Shown piece after piece: positions 8,730 through 17,530 of a stretch of 64,000 nucleotides of DNA (its first letter is position 1; each line of letters opens with the position of its first letter). Made by a program: the position numbers and the translations under genes. Where the stretch lies: the NCBI GenBank assembly GCA_023391095.1, contig JAEWBN010000022.1, positions 186,001 to 250,000 on the forward strand. Reading direction: 5' to 3'. Under the pieces are notes generated by a model. The model was given only the letters and a program-made list of their open reading frames with translations, did no database searches and had not been told where the DNA came from. Origin of the DNA: Pseudomonadota bacterium (GTDB taxonomy: Bacteria > Pseudomonadota > Alphaproteobacteria > Rhizobiales > Devosiaceae).

Positions 8730-8957
8730 TCAGGTGGCGCTATCGGCCTTCCACTGGAAGACCGCGCCGATCTCGACGCCGAAGACTTCGGCAATGCGGA
8801 AGGCCGCTTCGAGGGAGGGTGAATATTTGTTCTGCTCGATGGCGGCGACCGTCTGGCGGGTCATGCCGATACGGTCGGCCAGTTGCTGCTGGGTCATCTC
8901 GCCATGCTCGAAGCGCAGGCGGCGGATGGTGTTGGTGATGGGCGGCGGCGGGGGCAT
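8730..8957 (-). CDS. Small Xre-family HTH transcriptional regulator
   Basis: A 75-aa single-domain helix-turn-helix protein of the YozG/Cro type: RLRFEHGEMTQQQLADRIGMTRQTVAAIEQNKYSPSLE covers the whole HTH (quoted only to identify the domain at residues 12-50). Its ATG shares one base with the TGA of the upstream membrane-protein gene (TGATG), implying translational coupling. Small Xre proteins of this size next to a small multi-pass membrane protein form a recurring bacterial pair; the role here is unknown. It probably regulates its own operon. Confidence 0.85.
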   Translation of the reverse strand: MPPPPPITNTIRRLRFEHGEMTQQQLADRIGMTRQTVAAIEQNKYSPSLEAAFRIAEVFGVEIGAVFQWKADSAT

Positions 8958-9421
8958 CAGGCGTACCGGCGATACTGGATGATGGTCAGGACCTCGCGCA
9001 GCACCGCCGCACTGGCAGTGGCCAGCAGCACGAGATTGACCAGCATGATGGCGGTGGCGCCGGCAGGATCCGCGGAGAAATCGGCGCGGGCAATGTCGGT
9101 GACCCAGCGACTCACGAGGACGACAACAACCAGCGCCACTTCGAGGACGGCGAGGCCGATGCGGTTGGAGCGCGCCTCGATGCTGCGTTCGAGCTCATCG
9201 GGCGGCGGGTCGAACTTTTCCCCGCCCAGATAGGCGCCGATCAGCGAGGCCGGAAACATGATGATCACGGCCACCGCCAGGCATTTGAGGAAACGCCAGA
9301 AGAGGTCGTCGCCATCCAGAGTGCGGGCGGAAAAATCCGCCCATACGCTCCAGAAATACCAGCCGAAGATAACAAGGCTGGTGACGACGGCAATCCAGGC
9401 AACGCGCTCGCGCAGGCTCAT
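8957..9421 (-). CDS. Four-helix membrane protein paired with Xre regulator
   Basis: This 154-aa hypothetical protein has about four hydrophobic segments, near residues 8-27, 45-64, 90-105 and 124-145, and a charged cytosolic or periplasmic loop (GGEKFDPPPDELERSIEARS) between the second and third. It resembles the small membrane proteins (DUF2178-like) often coupled to YozG-type Xre regulators, but I cannot assign the family firmly. It is first in a three-gene unit and is coupled to the Xre gene by a TGATG overlap. Confidence 0.75.
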   Translation of the reverse strand: MSLRERVAWIAVVTSLVIFGWYFWSVWADFSARTLDGDDLFWRFLKCLAVAVIIMFPASLIGAYLGGEKFDPPPDELERSIEARSNRIGLAVLEVALVVVVLVSRWVTDIARADFSADPAGATAIMLVNLVLLATASAAVLREVLTIIQYRRYA

Positions 9422-9563
9422 GAGGCTGATCCGTGTCTGAAATTCTTGCCGTAATGTCCGTTATTTTGTGCCTTAAGTCAAATATCTTTTACATTGGGTG
9501 ACGGAGGTGGGTGGCGCTCTTGGCGTGCTTGGCTTATGCGGAACGCAAAACAGGAGGCGCAGC

Positions 9564-9908
9564 ATGGCCCACACATCTGTCGAGGACCTCTTGGAAGACC
9601 TCGCTCTGTCCAAGCCGACGAGCCATGCCATCGTGCTGAAGCTGCGGGATATCGTGCTTGAGAATTCGCCGGGCGCCACCGAAGCGATCAAGTATGGCGG
9701 ATTGCACTACACGTTGAGCGCGCCGTTTTGCGGCATCTTCAGCCATTCCAAGCATGTGTCGCTGGAATTTTCGCGCGGCGCGGAGTTCGATGACGGGCTG
9801 TTGCTGGGCGACGGGCAATACCGCCGGCATCTGCGCTTTACGTCGCCTGAGGATATCGATGCGGCGCGGGTCGCGGCCTATATCGCGGCGGCCTATCAGC
9901 GGGCCTGA
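9564..9908 (+). CDS. DUF1801 (YdhG-like) domain protein
   Basis: This 114-aa protein carries the YdhG/YjbR-like fold pattern: an N-terminal helix, EAIKYGGLHYTLSAPFCGI near residues 37-55 and LEFSRGAEFDD...LLLGDGQYRRHLRF near 61-93. The ATG at 9564 has an excellent aggagg at 9552-9557, so the longer frame from 9498 is not used. No biochemical function is established for the family. It converges on tadA and the two coding regions overlap by 13 bp. Confidence 0.85.
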   Translation: MAHTSVEDLLEDLALSKPTSHAIVLKLRDIVLENSPGATEAIKYGGLHYTLSAPFCGIFSHSKHVSLEFSRGAEFDDGLLLGDGQYRRHLRFTSPEDIDAARVAAYIAAAYQRA

Positions 9909-10348
9909 TCGCGGAGCTTTTTGAAGAAATCCACCAGCATGGTTTCGGCCCGAGCGGCCGAGAGGCCGGAGACGACTTCGGGCCGATGGTGGCAGGTGGG
10001 CTGATCGAAAAGGCGAATGCCGTTTTCCACCGCGCCGGCCTTGATATCCTCGGCAGCGAAATAAACGCGACGCAGCCGGGCATGGGCTATGGCCCCGGCG
10101 CACATGGCGCAGGGCTCGAGCGTCACATAGAGATCGCAACCATCCAGGCGCCCCGTGCCGCGCGCGGCCAGTGCGGTGCGGATGGCAAGGAATTCGGCAT
10201 GGGCCGTGGGATCGCGCAGCGCCTGCATGCGGTTGCGCTCGGCTGCCAGTACGCGATCGCCCTCGACGACCACGGCGCCGACAGGCGCTTCGCCATGGCG
10301 GGCGGCCTCTTCGGCCAGTTGGAGTGCCAGATCCATGAAGGACGTCAT
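9896..10348 (-). CDS. tadA: tRNA adenosine(34) deaminase TadA
   Basis: A zinc-dependent deaminase that converts A34 to inosine in the anticodon of tRNA-Arg(ACG). The zinc/catalytic motifs are present: HAE near residue 50-52 and PCAMC near 79-83, with the family-typical DIKAGAVENGI afterwards. Its 150-aa length is normal. Its ATG overlaps the stop of the upstream methyltransferase by 4 bp (ATGA), so the two are probably co-translated. Confidence 0.93.
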   Translation of the reverse strand: MTSFMDLALQLAEEAARHGEAPVGAVVVEGDRVLAAERNRMQALRDPTAHAEFLAIRTALAARGTGRLDGCDLYVTLEPCAMCAGAIAHARLRRVYFAAEDIKAGAVENGIRLFDQPTCHHRPEVVSGLSAARAETMLVDFFKKLRDQAR

Positions 10349-11214
10349 GCCGGCCCCGCTATTACGGTCAGCGGGGTCGCGCCGCCCGCCCAGGGCTGGC
10401 CGGTGTCGAACTCGACATTGGCCTCGACCGCAAAGCCGGCCTCGGCCAGTTCGGCTTCAATCGAGGCCGGCGTGAAATACTGCATCCAGTTGAAGATTTC
10501 GAACTGCCGCTCGGCAGTGGCGACCAGGTAGCGTTCGAGGCTGATCAACTCGTCCGGCCAGAGATGGGTCTGCTTGAAGGCGAAATAGTCGAGCGGCGAC
10601 CAGAAGCCGTTCTGATAATTGTGCCCGCCTTCAAACCCTTCCGAGAGGGCCGCGAACTGGCCTGGCGTATAGGCATCGAGCACAAGCCGCCCGCCCGGCG
10701 CGAGCATTGCCCTGACACGCGCCAGCAGGCGCCGGCGCTGATCGGGCGCGAGGGCACAAAAGTCGCCATAGATCACAGTGACGATGTCCTGCGCTTTCGG
10801 CAGGTCGGCGGTGAGGTAGTCGCCCTCGATATAGGTGATGGCGAGGCCCCTATCCCCCGCTGACTGACGCGCGTGTGCCAGAGAGCTGGCCGAAAAATCG
10901 ACGCCGGAGACTTTTGCGCCGCGCTGCGCCATGCGCTCGGCGTAAAGGCCGGGGCCGCAGCCCAGATCGGTGATGTTTTTGCCCCCAAGCCCCAAGCGGG
11001 CATCGAGCCAGGTAACAAAGCTGTCGATGGTCGCATGACGGCGGGAGGCGGCGTCGATGTCTGGATTGAGATGAAAGGCCAGCATTTGCCGGGCGATATG
11101 CGGATCCGTCCACAGCGCAGCAATCGTCATCTGCGAGAAGGGCAGCGGACGCGAGCGGATATGGGCGAGTTCGTCATAAAGCGGCAAGGGTTGCGCCTCC
11201 TTGCGTCCGGTCAT
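10345..11214 (-). CDS. Class I SAM-dependent methyltransferase
   Basis: This 289-aa methyltransferase has SAM motif I ITDLGCGPG at residues 81-89, the acidic post-I residue in VSGVDFSAS at 102-110, and motif II/III VIYGDFCAL and LAPGGRLVLD. The substrate is not identifiable. The C-terminal third contains an Abhydrolase-unrelated barrel with many aromatic residues, as in small-molecule methyltransferases. I prefer the ATG at 11214, with ggtagg upstream, over the TTG at 11238 listed by open-frame length. It lies between a membrane hydrolase and tadA in a minus-strand run. Confidence 0.8.
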   Translation of the reverse strand: MTGRKEAQPLPLYDELAHIRSRPLPFSQMTIAALWTDPHIARQMLAFHLNPDIDAASRRHATIDSFVTWLDARLGLGGKNITDLGCGPGLYAERMAQRGAKVSGVDFSASSLAHARQSAGDRGLAITYIEGDYLTADLPKAQDIVTVIYGDFCALAPDQRRRLLARVRAMLAPGGRLVLDAYTPGQFAALSEGFEGGHNYQNGFWSPLDYFAFKQTHLWPDELISLERYLVATAERQFEIFNWMQYFTPASIEAELAEAGFAVEANVEFDTGQPWAGGATPLTVIAGPA

Positions 11215-11241
11215 GCGGCGCGGCCTACCCGCTGTCAATGG

Positions 11242-12954
11242 TCAGGTGGGAGAGACGGCATAGTCGTCCGGATCGATGGCCCGCTTGAGAGCATCGAGGC
11301 TTTCGGGTGTCCAGCCTGGGGGTTGGGTCACTTCCACCCAGGCGTCGATATAGTGGTGGGGTGAATAGACATGGCCATAGCCCACCGGGGCGCTTTGCGA
11401 CAGCGCGGTGTCGAGCGCCAGTTGCAGGAAGGTGACGATGGGATACCAGGTGAGCGCCGGGGACACATCGGGCCCGCGGGGGGCGTCGAACCAGTCGGGG
11501 CGCGACCAGTCCGCTTCAAAGGAGAAGAAAACGATGGGGTCGCTGGCATATTGCAGGAAGACAATGCGCATCGGCCCCCATGCCTGATCGTCCCACCCCT
11601 CCGACCCTGACTGGTTCATGAAGCGGATGGACGATCCCTTGCCGAAGGTCGGCAGCCAGGCGGGACTGTCGGGATTGCGGGATTCGGTGAGCCGCGCCCA
11701 GAGGTTGCTGGAAAAGGGTGGACCGGCCCAGAGGGCGCCATCGAAAGGATCACCCAGCACATCATAGACCGTAGTGGAATTCTGCGAGGCCAAAGCGCCA
11801 AGGCTCATGCCATGGAGATAAAGGCGCGGGCGCGTTTCCCGCGGCAGCTCGGTCCAGTAGCCATAGACGGCATCGAACAGGGCGCGGGCCGTTTCGGTGC
11901 CGTAATCGGGCTGGACGAGCAGGGAGAGCGCGCTGGTGAGATAGGAATATTGGATGGCGACGGACGCGACATCGCCGCCATGCAGATATTCGAGTGTATC
12001 GAGGGCGGCGCGGTCGACCCACCCGGTGCCGACGGGCATGACCAGAACCAGAACCGAGCGATCAAAGGCGCCGATGCGCTGCATTTCGGACAGAGCCAGT
12101 GCGGCGCGTGCCTCGACCGTGGGCGCGGAGCGCAGGCCCACATAGGTGCGCAGCGGCTCCATGGCGGGGCGGCCAGTGATCCGTTCGATCTCGGCGGCGT
12201 CGGGGCCGGACTGGATATAGTTGCGGCTGTCGCGGCCGATGGTGTTCCAGGCGATGAGGGACTGGGCGCTGCCGGTGTGATCGGGCCGGGACGGCGGGGG
12301 CGTGCCGTCATCGGGGGCGATGGCGTCGAGCTGCTGGTAGAAATTGTCGGCCAGTTGCAGGGCATTGCGCCAGAAGAGATTGTTGACCAGGACGGCCACG
12401 ACCAGCGCCACGAGCAGGGTGGCCAGAACGGCGGCAGCGCGGCGCGGCAGATGTGGCGCAAGCCAGCCCCAGACAAGGCGCACCAGGGCCACGAAAAGCC
12501 GCCCGATGACCAAGAGTACGCCGGCCACCGGCACGGCCACCACGGCGATGATGAGCGGCTGGAATTCGTCCACCGGCTGCATGGACATGACGGCACGCAC
12601 CGAATTCTGCCAACCATTGGAATTCCAGAGGGCAAGCAGAACCAGCCCGATGCAGACCAGACCCACCAGCATGCCCAGCGCCCGCGTGACGCGGCCCGGC
12701 GGCGCCCTGAGGCCCAGAAACCCCCAAAGCCAGTGGACCAGATTGCCCGCGCCATAGCCAACCGCAAAGCAGCAGCCCGACAGAATGCCCTGCACCGTTT
12801 CGGTGCGCGGCAGGAGCGATGGGGTGAGCGAGAGGGCAAAGAAGATGGAGCCGACCAGAAGGCCCGGTGGCGACAGGTAGCGCGCCACCCAATCCCAGGC
12901 GGCATTGACGCTGTGGACGATGCCGGCTGGCTGGAAGGAGGGCGCGGAGGTCAT
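11242..12954 (-). CDS. Membrane-anchored alpha/beta-hydrolase (Abhydrolase_9 type)
   Basis: A 570-aa protein with an N-terminal membrane region of about five to six helices (residues ~25-210) followed by a large extracytoplasmic or cytoplasmic hydrolase domain. The layout and motifs match the Abhydrolase_9_N plus Abhydrolase_9 architecture: SRNYIQSGPDAAEIERITG near 245, the nucleophile elbow LHGMSLG near 375, and the C-terminal HVYSPHHYIDAW with the candidate catalytic His. The substrate is unknown. The ATG at 12954 is chosen; an upstream TTG at 12990 is possible. It is divergent from mutL. Confidence 0.82.
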   Translation of the reverse strand: MTSAPSFQPAGIVHSVNAAWDWVARYLSPPGLLVGSIFFALSLTPSLLPRTETVQGILSGCCFAVGYGAGNLVHWLWGFLGLRAPPGRVTRALGMLVGLVCIGLVLLALWNSNGWQNSVRAVMSMQPVDEFQPLIIAVVAVPVAGVLLVIGRLFVALVRLVWGWLAPHLPRRAAAVLATLLVALVVAVLVNNLFWRNALQLADNFYQQLDAIAPDDGTPPPSRPDHTGSAQSLIAWNTIGRDSRNYIQSGPDAAEIERITGRPAMEPLRTYVGLRSAPTVEARAALALSEMQRIGAFDRSVLVLVMPVGTGWVDRAALDTLEYLHGGDVASVAIQYSYLTSALSLLVQPDYGTETARALFDAVYGYWTELPRETRPRLYLHGMSLGALASQNSTTVYDVLGDPFDGALWAGPPFSSNLWARLTESRNPDSPAWLPTFGKGSSIRFMNQSGSEGWDDQAWGPMRIVFLQYASDPIVFFSFEADWSRPDWFDAPRGPDVSPALTWYPIVTFLQLALDTALSQSAPVGYGHVYSPHHYIDAWVEVTQPPGWTPESLDALKRAIDPDDYAVSPT

Positions 12955-13061
12955 GCCCCACTTGGTGAACCCGATCACGACCGGGGTCAACTTCGGAGTG
13001 TGCGGGAATGGTTGGGCCGGGTCCGGCTTGCCCCTATACTACGGGCTCCAGGAGAATCGCC

Positions 13062-14882
13062 TTGCCCATCCGCCAGCTTCCCGAAGACCTGATCAACCGC
13101 ATTGCCGCCGGCGAGGTGGTGGAGCGGCCGGCCAGCGTGGTCAAGGAACTGGTCGAGAACTCCATCGATGCGGGCGCGCGGCGCATTGTCGTCACGACCG
13201 CCAATGGCGGCATGGACCTGATCCGCATTGCCGACGATGGCCATGGCATGGACCGGGACGATCTCGTGCTGTCGGTGGAGCGGCACGCGACCTCCAAGCT
13301 CTCGGTGGACGACCTCGACGATATCCGCACGCTGGGCTTTCGTGGCGAAGCCCTGGCCTCCATCGGATCGGTGGCCAGGCTGTCCATCGCCTCGCGCACG
13401 GCGACGGCGGAGAGCGGGCTGGTGCTGGTGGTTGACAATGGCCGGCGCAGCGGGCCCATGCCGCAGGCGATGAACCGGGGCACCGTCATCGAGGTCAGGG
13501 ACCTGTTCGCACAGGTGCCGGCGCGGCGGAAGTTTCTCAAGACTGCGCGGGCGGAAACGGCGGCCATTACCGATGTGGTCAAGCGCCTCGCCATGGCCAA
13601 TCCGGAAATCCACTTCGTGCTCGAGGGCACGGACCGCACGGCCAGCAACTGGCCCGCCGTGTCGGGGGAAGGCGCGCTGGCGGCGCGGCTGGGGCAGGTC
13701 ATGGGCGCCGATTTCGTGGACAATGCCGTGACGCTGGCGACGGCGGGGCATGGCGTGGTGGTGGCCGGCATGGCGGGGCTGCCGACCTATACGCGGGCCA
13801 ATTCGCTTTCGCAGTTCTACTTCGTCAACGGACGGTCGGTGAAGGACAAGGTGCTGGTGGGGGCGGTGCGCGCGGCCTATGCCGATTATGTGTTTCGCGA
13901 CCGTTTTCCGGTTGTTTCGCTCTATATCGCCATCGACCCGGCGGAGGTGGACGTCAATGTACACCCGGCCAAGGCGGAGCTGCGCTTTCGCGACCAGGGC
14001 GCGGTGCGCGGGGCGGTGATCCGCGCCATCGGGCAGGCGCTGGCGGCAGCGGGGTTCAAGGCGTCGACCAGCGTGGCCGAGGATATTCTGGGGGCGTTCC
14101 AGGCGCCGGAAATGGCGGCCGCGGCGCCCGTCGCCGATGCGCCGCAACCCACAGGTTTTGCCGACGCGCGGCCGGCGCAGTATGGCTGGGGCAATCAACG
14201 GGCGCCGCTGAACTACGAGCGGCCTTCGGGGCATTTGTCAGGCTTCACCGAGCCCAGCGCGCGCGTCGAGGCCTTGCCTGACATAGCCGAGCCGGTGAAC
14301 TATCCGCTGGGCACAGCACGGGCGCAGATGTTCGACAATTACATCATCGCCCAGAACGATACGGGCCTGTTGCTGGTCGACCAGCATGCGGCCCATGAGC
14401 GGCTGGTTTATGAGCGGTTCAAGGCGCAGATGGCGTCAGGCCCGGTGGCGAGCCAGGCGCAGCTCATTCCCGTGATCGTTGAACTGCCCGAGGAAGATTG
14501 CGGGCGGCTGGAAGAGGCGGCACCGGAGCTCGAAAAATTCGGGCTCTACCTCGACCGGTTCGGGCCGCGGGCCATTGCGGTGCGCGAGACCCCTGCCCTA
14601 TTGGGCAATAGCGATATTGCGGGGCTGGTGCGCGACCTGGCCGATGGGCTGGCCGAATGGGACAGCACGGCGGCGCTGAACGAACGGATGGAAGCCATTA
14701 TTGGGCGCATGGCCTGCCATGGGTCGGTGCGTTCGGGACGGCGGTTGCGGGTGGACGAGATGAATGCGCTCTTGCGCGAGATGGAGGCGACGCCCCATTC
14801 GGGCCAGTGCATCCACGGCCGTCCCACCTATGTCGAACTCAAGAAGGGCGATATCGAGCGCCTGTTCGGGAGAAGCCGATGA
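13062..14882 (+). CDS. mutL: DNA mismatch repair protein MutL
   Basis: A GHKL ATPase and, in organisms without MutH, latent nicking endonuclease of mismatch repair. N-terminal ATPase motifs: ELVENSIDAGA, DDGHGM, GFRGEALASI. The C-terminal endonuclease motif DQHAAHERLVYE matches DQHA(X)2E(X)4E exactly, and the ACHGSVR and CIHGRPTY motifs are also there, so this is an endonuclease-type MutL. The start is a TTG at 13062, giving MPIRQLPEDLINRIAAGEVV, with aggaga at 13050-13055; this aligns with the conserved family N-terminus, and the upstream in-frame extension is not conserved-looking. 606 aa. Its stop overlaps the next ATG (ATGA). Confidence 0.94.
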   Translation: MPIRQLPEDLINRIAAGEVVERPASVVKELVENSIDAGARRIVVTTANGGMDLIRIADDGHGMDRDDLVLSVERHATSKLSVDDLDDIRTLGFRGEALASIGSVARLSIASRTATAESGLVLVVDNGRRSGPMPQAMNRGTVIEVRDLFAQVPARRKFLKTARAETAAITDVVKRLAMANPEIHFVLEGTDRTASNWPAVSGEGALAARLGQVMGADFVDNAVTLATAGHGVVVAGMAGLPTYTRANSLSQFYFVNGRSVKDKVLVGAVRAAYADYVFRDRFPVVSLYIAIDPAEVDVNVHPAKAELRFRDQGAVRGAVIRAIGQALAAAGFKASTSVAEDILGAFQAPEMAAAAPVADAPQPTGFADARPAQYGWGNQRAPLNYERPSGHLSGFTEPSARVEALPDIAEPVNYPLGTARAQMFDNYIIAQNDTGLLLVDQHAAHERLVYERFKAQMASGPVASQAQLIPVIVELPEEDCGRLEEAAPELEKFGLYLDRFGPRAIAVRETPALLGNSDIAGLVRDLADGLAEWDSTAALNERMEAIIGRMACHGSVRSGRRLRVDEMNALLREMEATPHSGQCIHGRPTYVELKKGDIERLFGRSR

Positions 14883-16420
14883 CCTCGGGCATCCATCACG
14901 TCACGCTCATTACCAATGACGTGCAGGCCAATGTCGATTTCTATGTCGGCTTCCTGGGCCTGCGGCTGGTCAAGCAGACGGGCGGCTACGAGGATGCGCG
15001 GCAGTTGCATCTCTTCTATGGCGACCACGCGGCGACTCCGGGCTCGCTGATCACGTTCCTCGTCTGGCAGAGCGGCTCGTCGGGCGGTGTCGGCGCGGGC
15101 CAGATCAGCGACATTTCGCTGGCCGTGTCGCCCGGCTCGATCGGCTTCTGGCTGGAGCGCGCGCTGCGCATGGGCGTCAAGAGCGAGGGGACGGGACAGG
15201 AATTCGGCGAGACGGTGTTGCGGCTGCGCGACCCGGACAATGTGGTGATCAAGCTGGTCAGCGCCGATGTGCCTGCCCTGACCATGCCGGAGAGCGACGT
15301 TCCGGCCGAGCATCGCATCCGGCGCATTCGCGGGGTGACGCTTTTGAGCGAAGTGCAGGAGGAGAGCGTCGACTTCCTCACCCGCTATTTCGGGTTTCGG
15401 CAGGCGGGCATGGAAGGCACGACGCGACGGCTGGTGTCGGATGTGGGGGACGTTCTCGATGTGCGCGACGCCGAAGGCTTCTGGCCGGGCGCGCCGGGCG
15501 GCGGGACGGTGGACCATGTGGCGGTCCGCGCGGCCGATGCGCCGGAAGTGGCGCGTGTGGAGGCCGAGTTGCGCAAGCGCAATTCGAGCATGACCAACCT
15601 GCATGACCGGAATTATTTCACCGCGCTTTACGTGCGCGAGCCGGGCGGTATCCTGATCGAGATGGCGAGCGACGGTCCGGGGTTTCTCCAGGACGAGACG
15701 CTGGACACGCTGGGCACGACGCTTTTCATGCCGCCGGACACGCCGGACCCGGACGCCATGAAGGTGATGATGCCGCAATTCGGCCTGCCGGGCCAGGAGC
15801 GGGTGATCTATCGCGACCTCATCTACAAGCACCGTTTCCATACGCCCCAACAGCCTGACGGCAGGACCATCCTGCTGCTGCATGGCACGGGCGGCAATGA
15901 AATGGACCTGATGCCGATCGCCCATCGCGCGGCGCCTAATGCCACCCTGCTCGGCCTGCGCGGTCGCAGCACGGAAAGCGGTGTGCAGCGCTGGTTCCGC
16001 GGCTTTGGACCGGGCATTTTCGACCAGGGCGATGTGCGCTTCGAGGCGGGGGCGCTGGAGGCGTTTTTCGGCGAGATCGAAAGCGCCTATGGCCTCGGCA
16101 GGGAAACCACCGTGGCGCTAGGCTATTCCAACGGCGCCAATTTCCTTGCCGCAGCCATGTTGCTCCATCCGGGCATGGTGAAACGGGCGGTGCTGCTGCG
16201 CCCGGTCATGGTGCTGGACGCTGTGCCCGAGACCGACCTCAGCGGCACGCGCGTGCTGATTGTGCTGGGGGAGCAGGATGCCTTCAAGCCCGAAGGCGAG
16301 CGGCTGGCGCAGGTTCTGCTGGCGGCTGGCGCAGAGGTGACCACCGCCAGTGTTGCCGATGGACACGCGCTCACCGAGGGAGATGCGGACATCATCCGCA
16401 CCTGGCTCGACGAGGCTTAG
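14879..16420 (+). CDS. Fused ring-cleaving dioxygenase (MhqO-like VOC) and MhqD-like hydrolase
   Basis: A single 513-aa open frame combines two enzymes. Residues 1-310 are a tandem VOC (glyoxalase-fold) dioxygenase of the MhqA/MhqO/YkcA type with candidate metal ligands H7, H213 and E261. Residues 325-513 are an alpha/beta hydrolase like MhqD/YodD: LLLHGTGGNE, nucleophile S417 in GYSNG, D467 and H496. In Bacillus subtilis the separate MhqO and MhqD proteins belong to the quinone/hydroquinone-stress regulon (established for that species). Here the fusion suggests cleavage of an aromatic diol followed by hydrolysis of the product; this is inference. The start at 14879 overlaps the mutL stop (ATGA), and MTSGIHHVTLIT is the usual VOC N-terminus. 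Confidence 0.88.
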   Translation: MTSGIHHVTLITNDVQANVDFYVGFLGLRLVKQTGGYEDARQLHLFYGDHAATPGSLITFLVWQSGSSGGVGAGQISDISLAVSPGSIGFWLERALRMGVKSEGTGQEFGETVLRLRDPDNVVIKLVSADVPALTMPESDVPAEHRIRRIRGVTLLSEVQEESVDFLTRYFGFRQAGMEGTTRRLVSDVGDVLDVRDAEGFWPGAPGGGTVDHVAVRAADAPEVARVEAELRKRNSSMTNLHDRNYFTALYVREPGGILIEMASDGPGFLQDETLDTLGTTLFMPPDTPDPDAMKVMMPQFGLPGQERVIYRDLIYKHRFHTPQQPDGRTILLLHGTGGNEMDLMPIAHRAAPNATLLGLRGRSTESGVQRWFRGFGPGIFDQGDVRFEAGALEAFFGEIESAYGLGRETTVALGYSNGANFLAAAMLLHPGMVKRAVLLRPVMVLDAVPETDLSGTRVLIVLGEQDAFKPEGERLAQVLLAAGAEVTTASVADGHALTEGDADIIRTWLDEA

Positions 16421-17490
16421 GCGGCCCGGGGGCCGATATAGCGCGATTGCGGGCGGATCAGGCGGCCCCTTGTCACCTGCTCATGGGCATGGGCGAGCCA
16501 GCCCCCGACACGGCCGGCCGCGAAGACGCCGGTAAAGGCCTCGCGCGGAAAACCCAGCGCTTCGAGCAGGAGCGCGGTGAAAAATTCCACATTGGTCTGG
16601 AGACTGCGGCCCGGCTTGGCCAAGCGCAAGAGGGCCAGTGCTTCGCGTTCCACCGCTTCGGCCAGTGCCAGACGCCCCGCATTCATGCCGCCCGCATCAC
16701 CCAGCTTGCGCAGGGCGGATTTGAGTGCATCGGCGCGCGGGTCGCGCACGCGATAGATGCGGTGGCCAAAGCCCATCAGCCGTTCTCCGCGTGCCAGTTC
16801 GGCGGCAAGCCATCCGCGGGCGCGCTCGGGCGTGGCGATGGCGTCGAGCATGTCGAGCACCGGGCCGGGCGCGCCGCCATGGAGCGGGCCTTTCAGGGCA
16901 CCCAGCGCGGCCAGGACCGAGGACGTGTAACCGGCGCGGGTCGAGGCAACGACGCGGGCGGCAAAGGTGGAGGCGTTGAGGCCATGATCGGACACGGTGA
17001 CGAGGTAGGTGTCGAGCGCTTGGGCCTCGGCAGGCGTCGGGGGCGTGCCGCGCAGCATGGCCAGCATGTCTTCGGCATGGCTGTGGGCAAGGGTGGGCAC
17101 CACAGCGGCCAAACCCGCCTTGCGCCGCAGGATGGCCGGCACGAAGACGGCCGGCGCCGCGGCGAGCAGCATGGCGCCATCCACATCCTCGCCATCGGGG
17201 AGGCGGGCCATCAGTGCGCGCAGCCCCTCGGTCACCGGCAGTGCGATCAGATCGGCGTCGAGATGGACCAGTTCGTGAAAAGCGCGAATGCGGGCCCGCG
17301 CCAGCCGTGCTCGCAGGGCTGGTTCGTCCATGGGCTGCATGTCGGCCAGCAGCATGGCGAGCACGCCTTCCCACGTCCTGCGCCCCGCCAGAGCGTCCAG
17401 GTCGTGGCCGCAGATGATAAGACGGCCATGGGCGCCGTCGACCTCGGACAGGGTTGTTTCAGCGGCAATGACGTCATCGAGGCCAGCCAT
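16417..17490 (-). CDS. Citrate synthase family protein, HTH-less paralog with Glu at the catalytic Asp position
   Basis: A 357-aa citrate synthase/methylcitrate synthase-like protein. It shows GRLIICGHDLDALA at the N-terminus, SDHGLNASTFAAR with candidate catalytic H169, GPLHGGA with H204, FGHRIYRVRDPRA, and NVEFFTALLLEALGFP, where E302 occupies the place of the catalytic Asp in typical NVD motifs. It ends RGRLIRPQSRYIGP as usual. It therefore may condense an acyl-CoA with oxaloacetate at altered rate or specificity, or have a different role. The ATG at 17490 is preceded by AGGAGA. It is divergent from a second paralog, and its stop overlaps the upstream convergent gene's TAG by 4 bp. Confidence 0.85.
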   Translation of the reverse strand: MAGLDDVIAAETTLSEVDGAHGRLIICGHDLDALAGRRTWEGVLAMLLADMQPMDEPALRARLARARIRAFHELVHLDADLIALPVTEGLRALMARLPDGEDVDGAMLLAAAPAVFVPAILRRKAGLAAVVPTLAHSHAEDMLAMLRGTPPTPAEAQALDTYLVTVSDHGLNASTFAARVVASTRAGYTSSVLAALGALKGPLHGGAPGPVLDMLDAIATPERARGWLAAELARGERLMGFGHRIYRVRDPRADALKSALRKLGDAGGMNAGRLALAEAVEREALALLRLAKPGRSLQTNVEFFTALLLEALGFPREAFTGVFAAGRVGGWLAHAHEQVTRGRLIRPQSRYIGPRAA

Positions 17491-17530
17491 GTTGCATCTC
17501 CTTGCGTTTCGCCCATAGATTGAGGCGATA

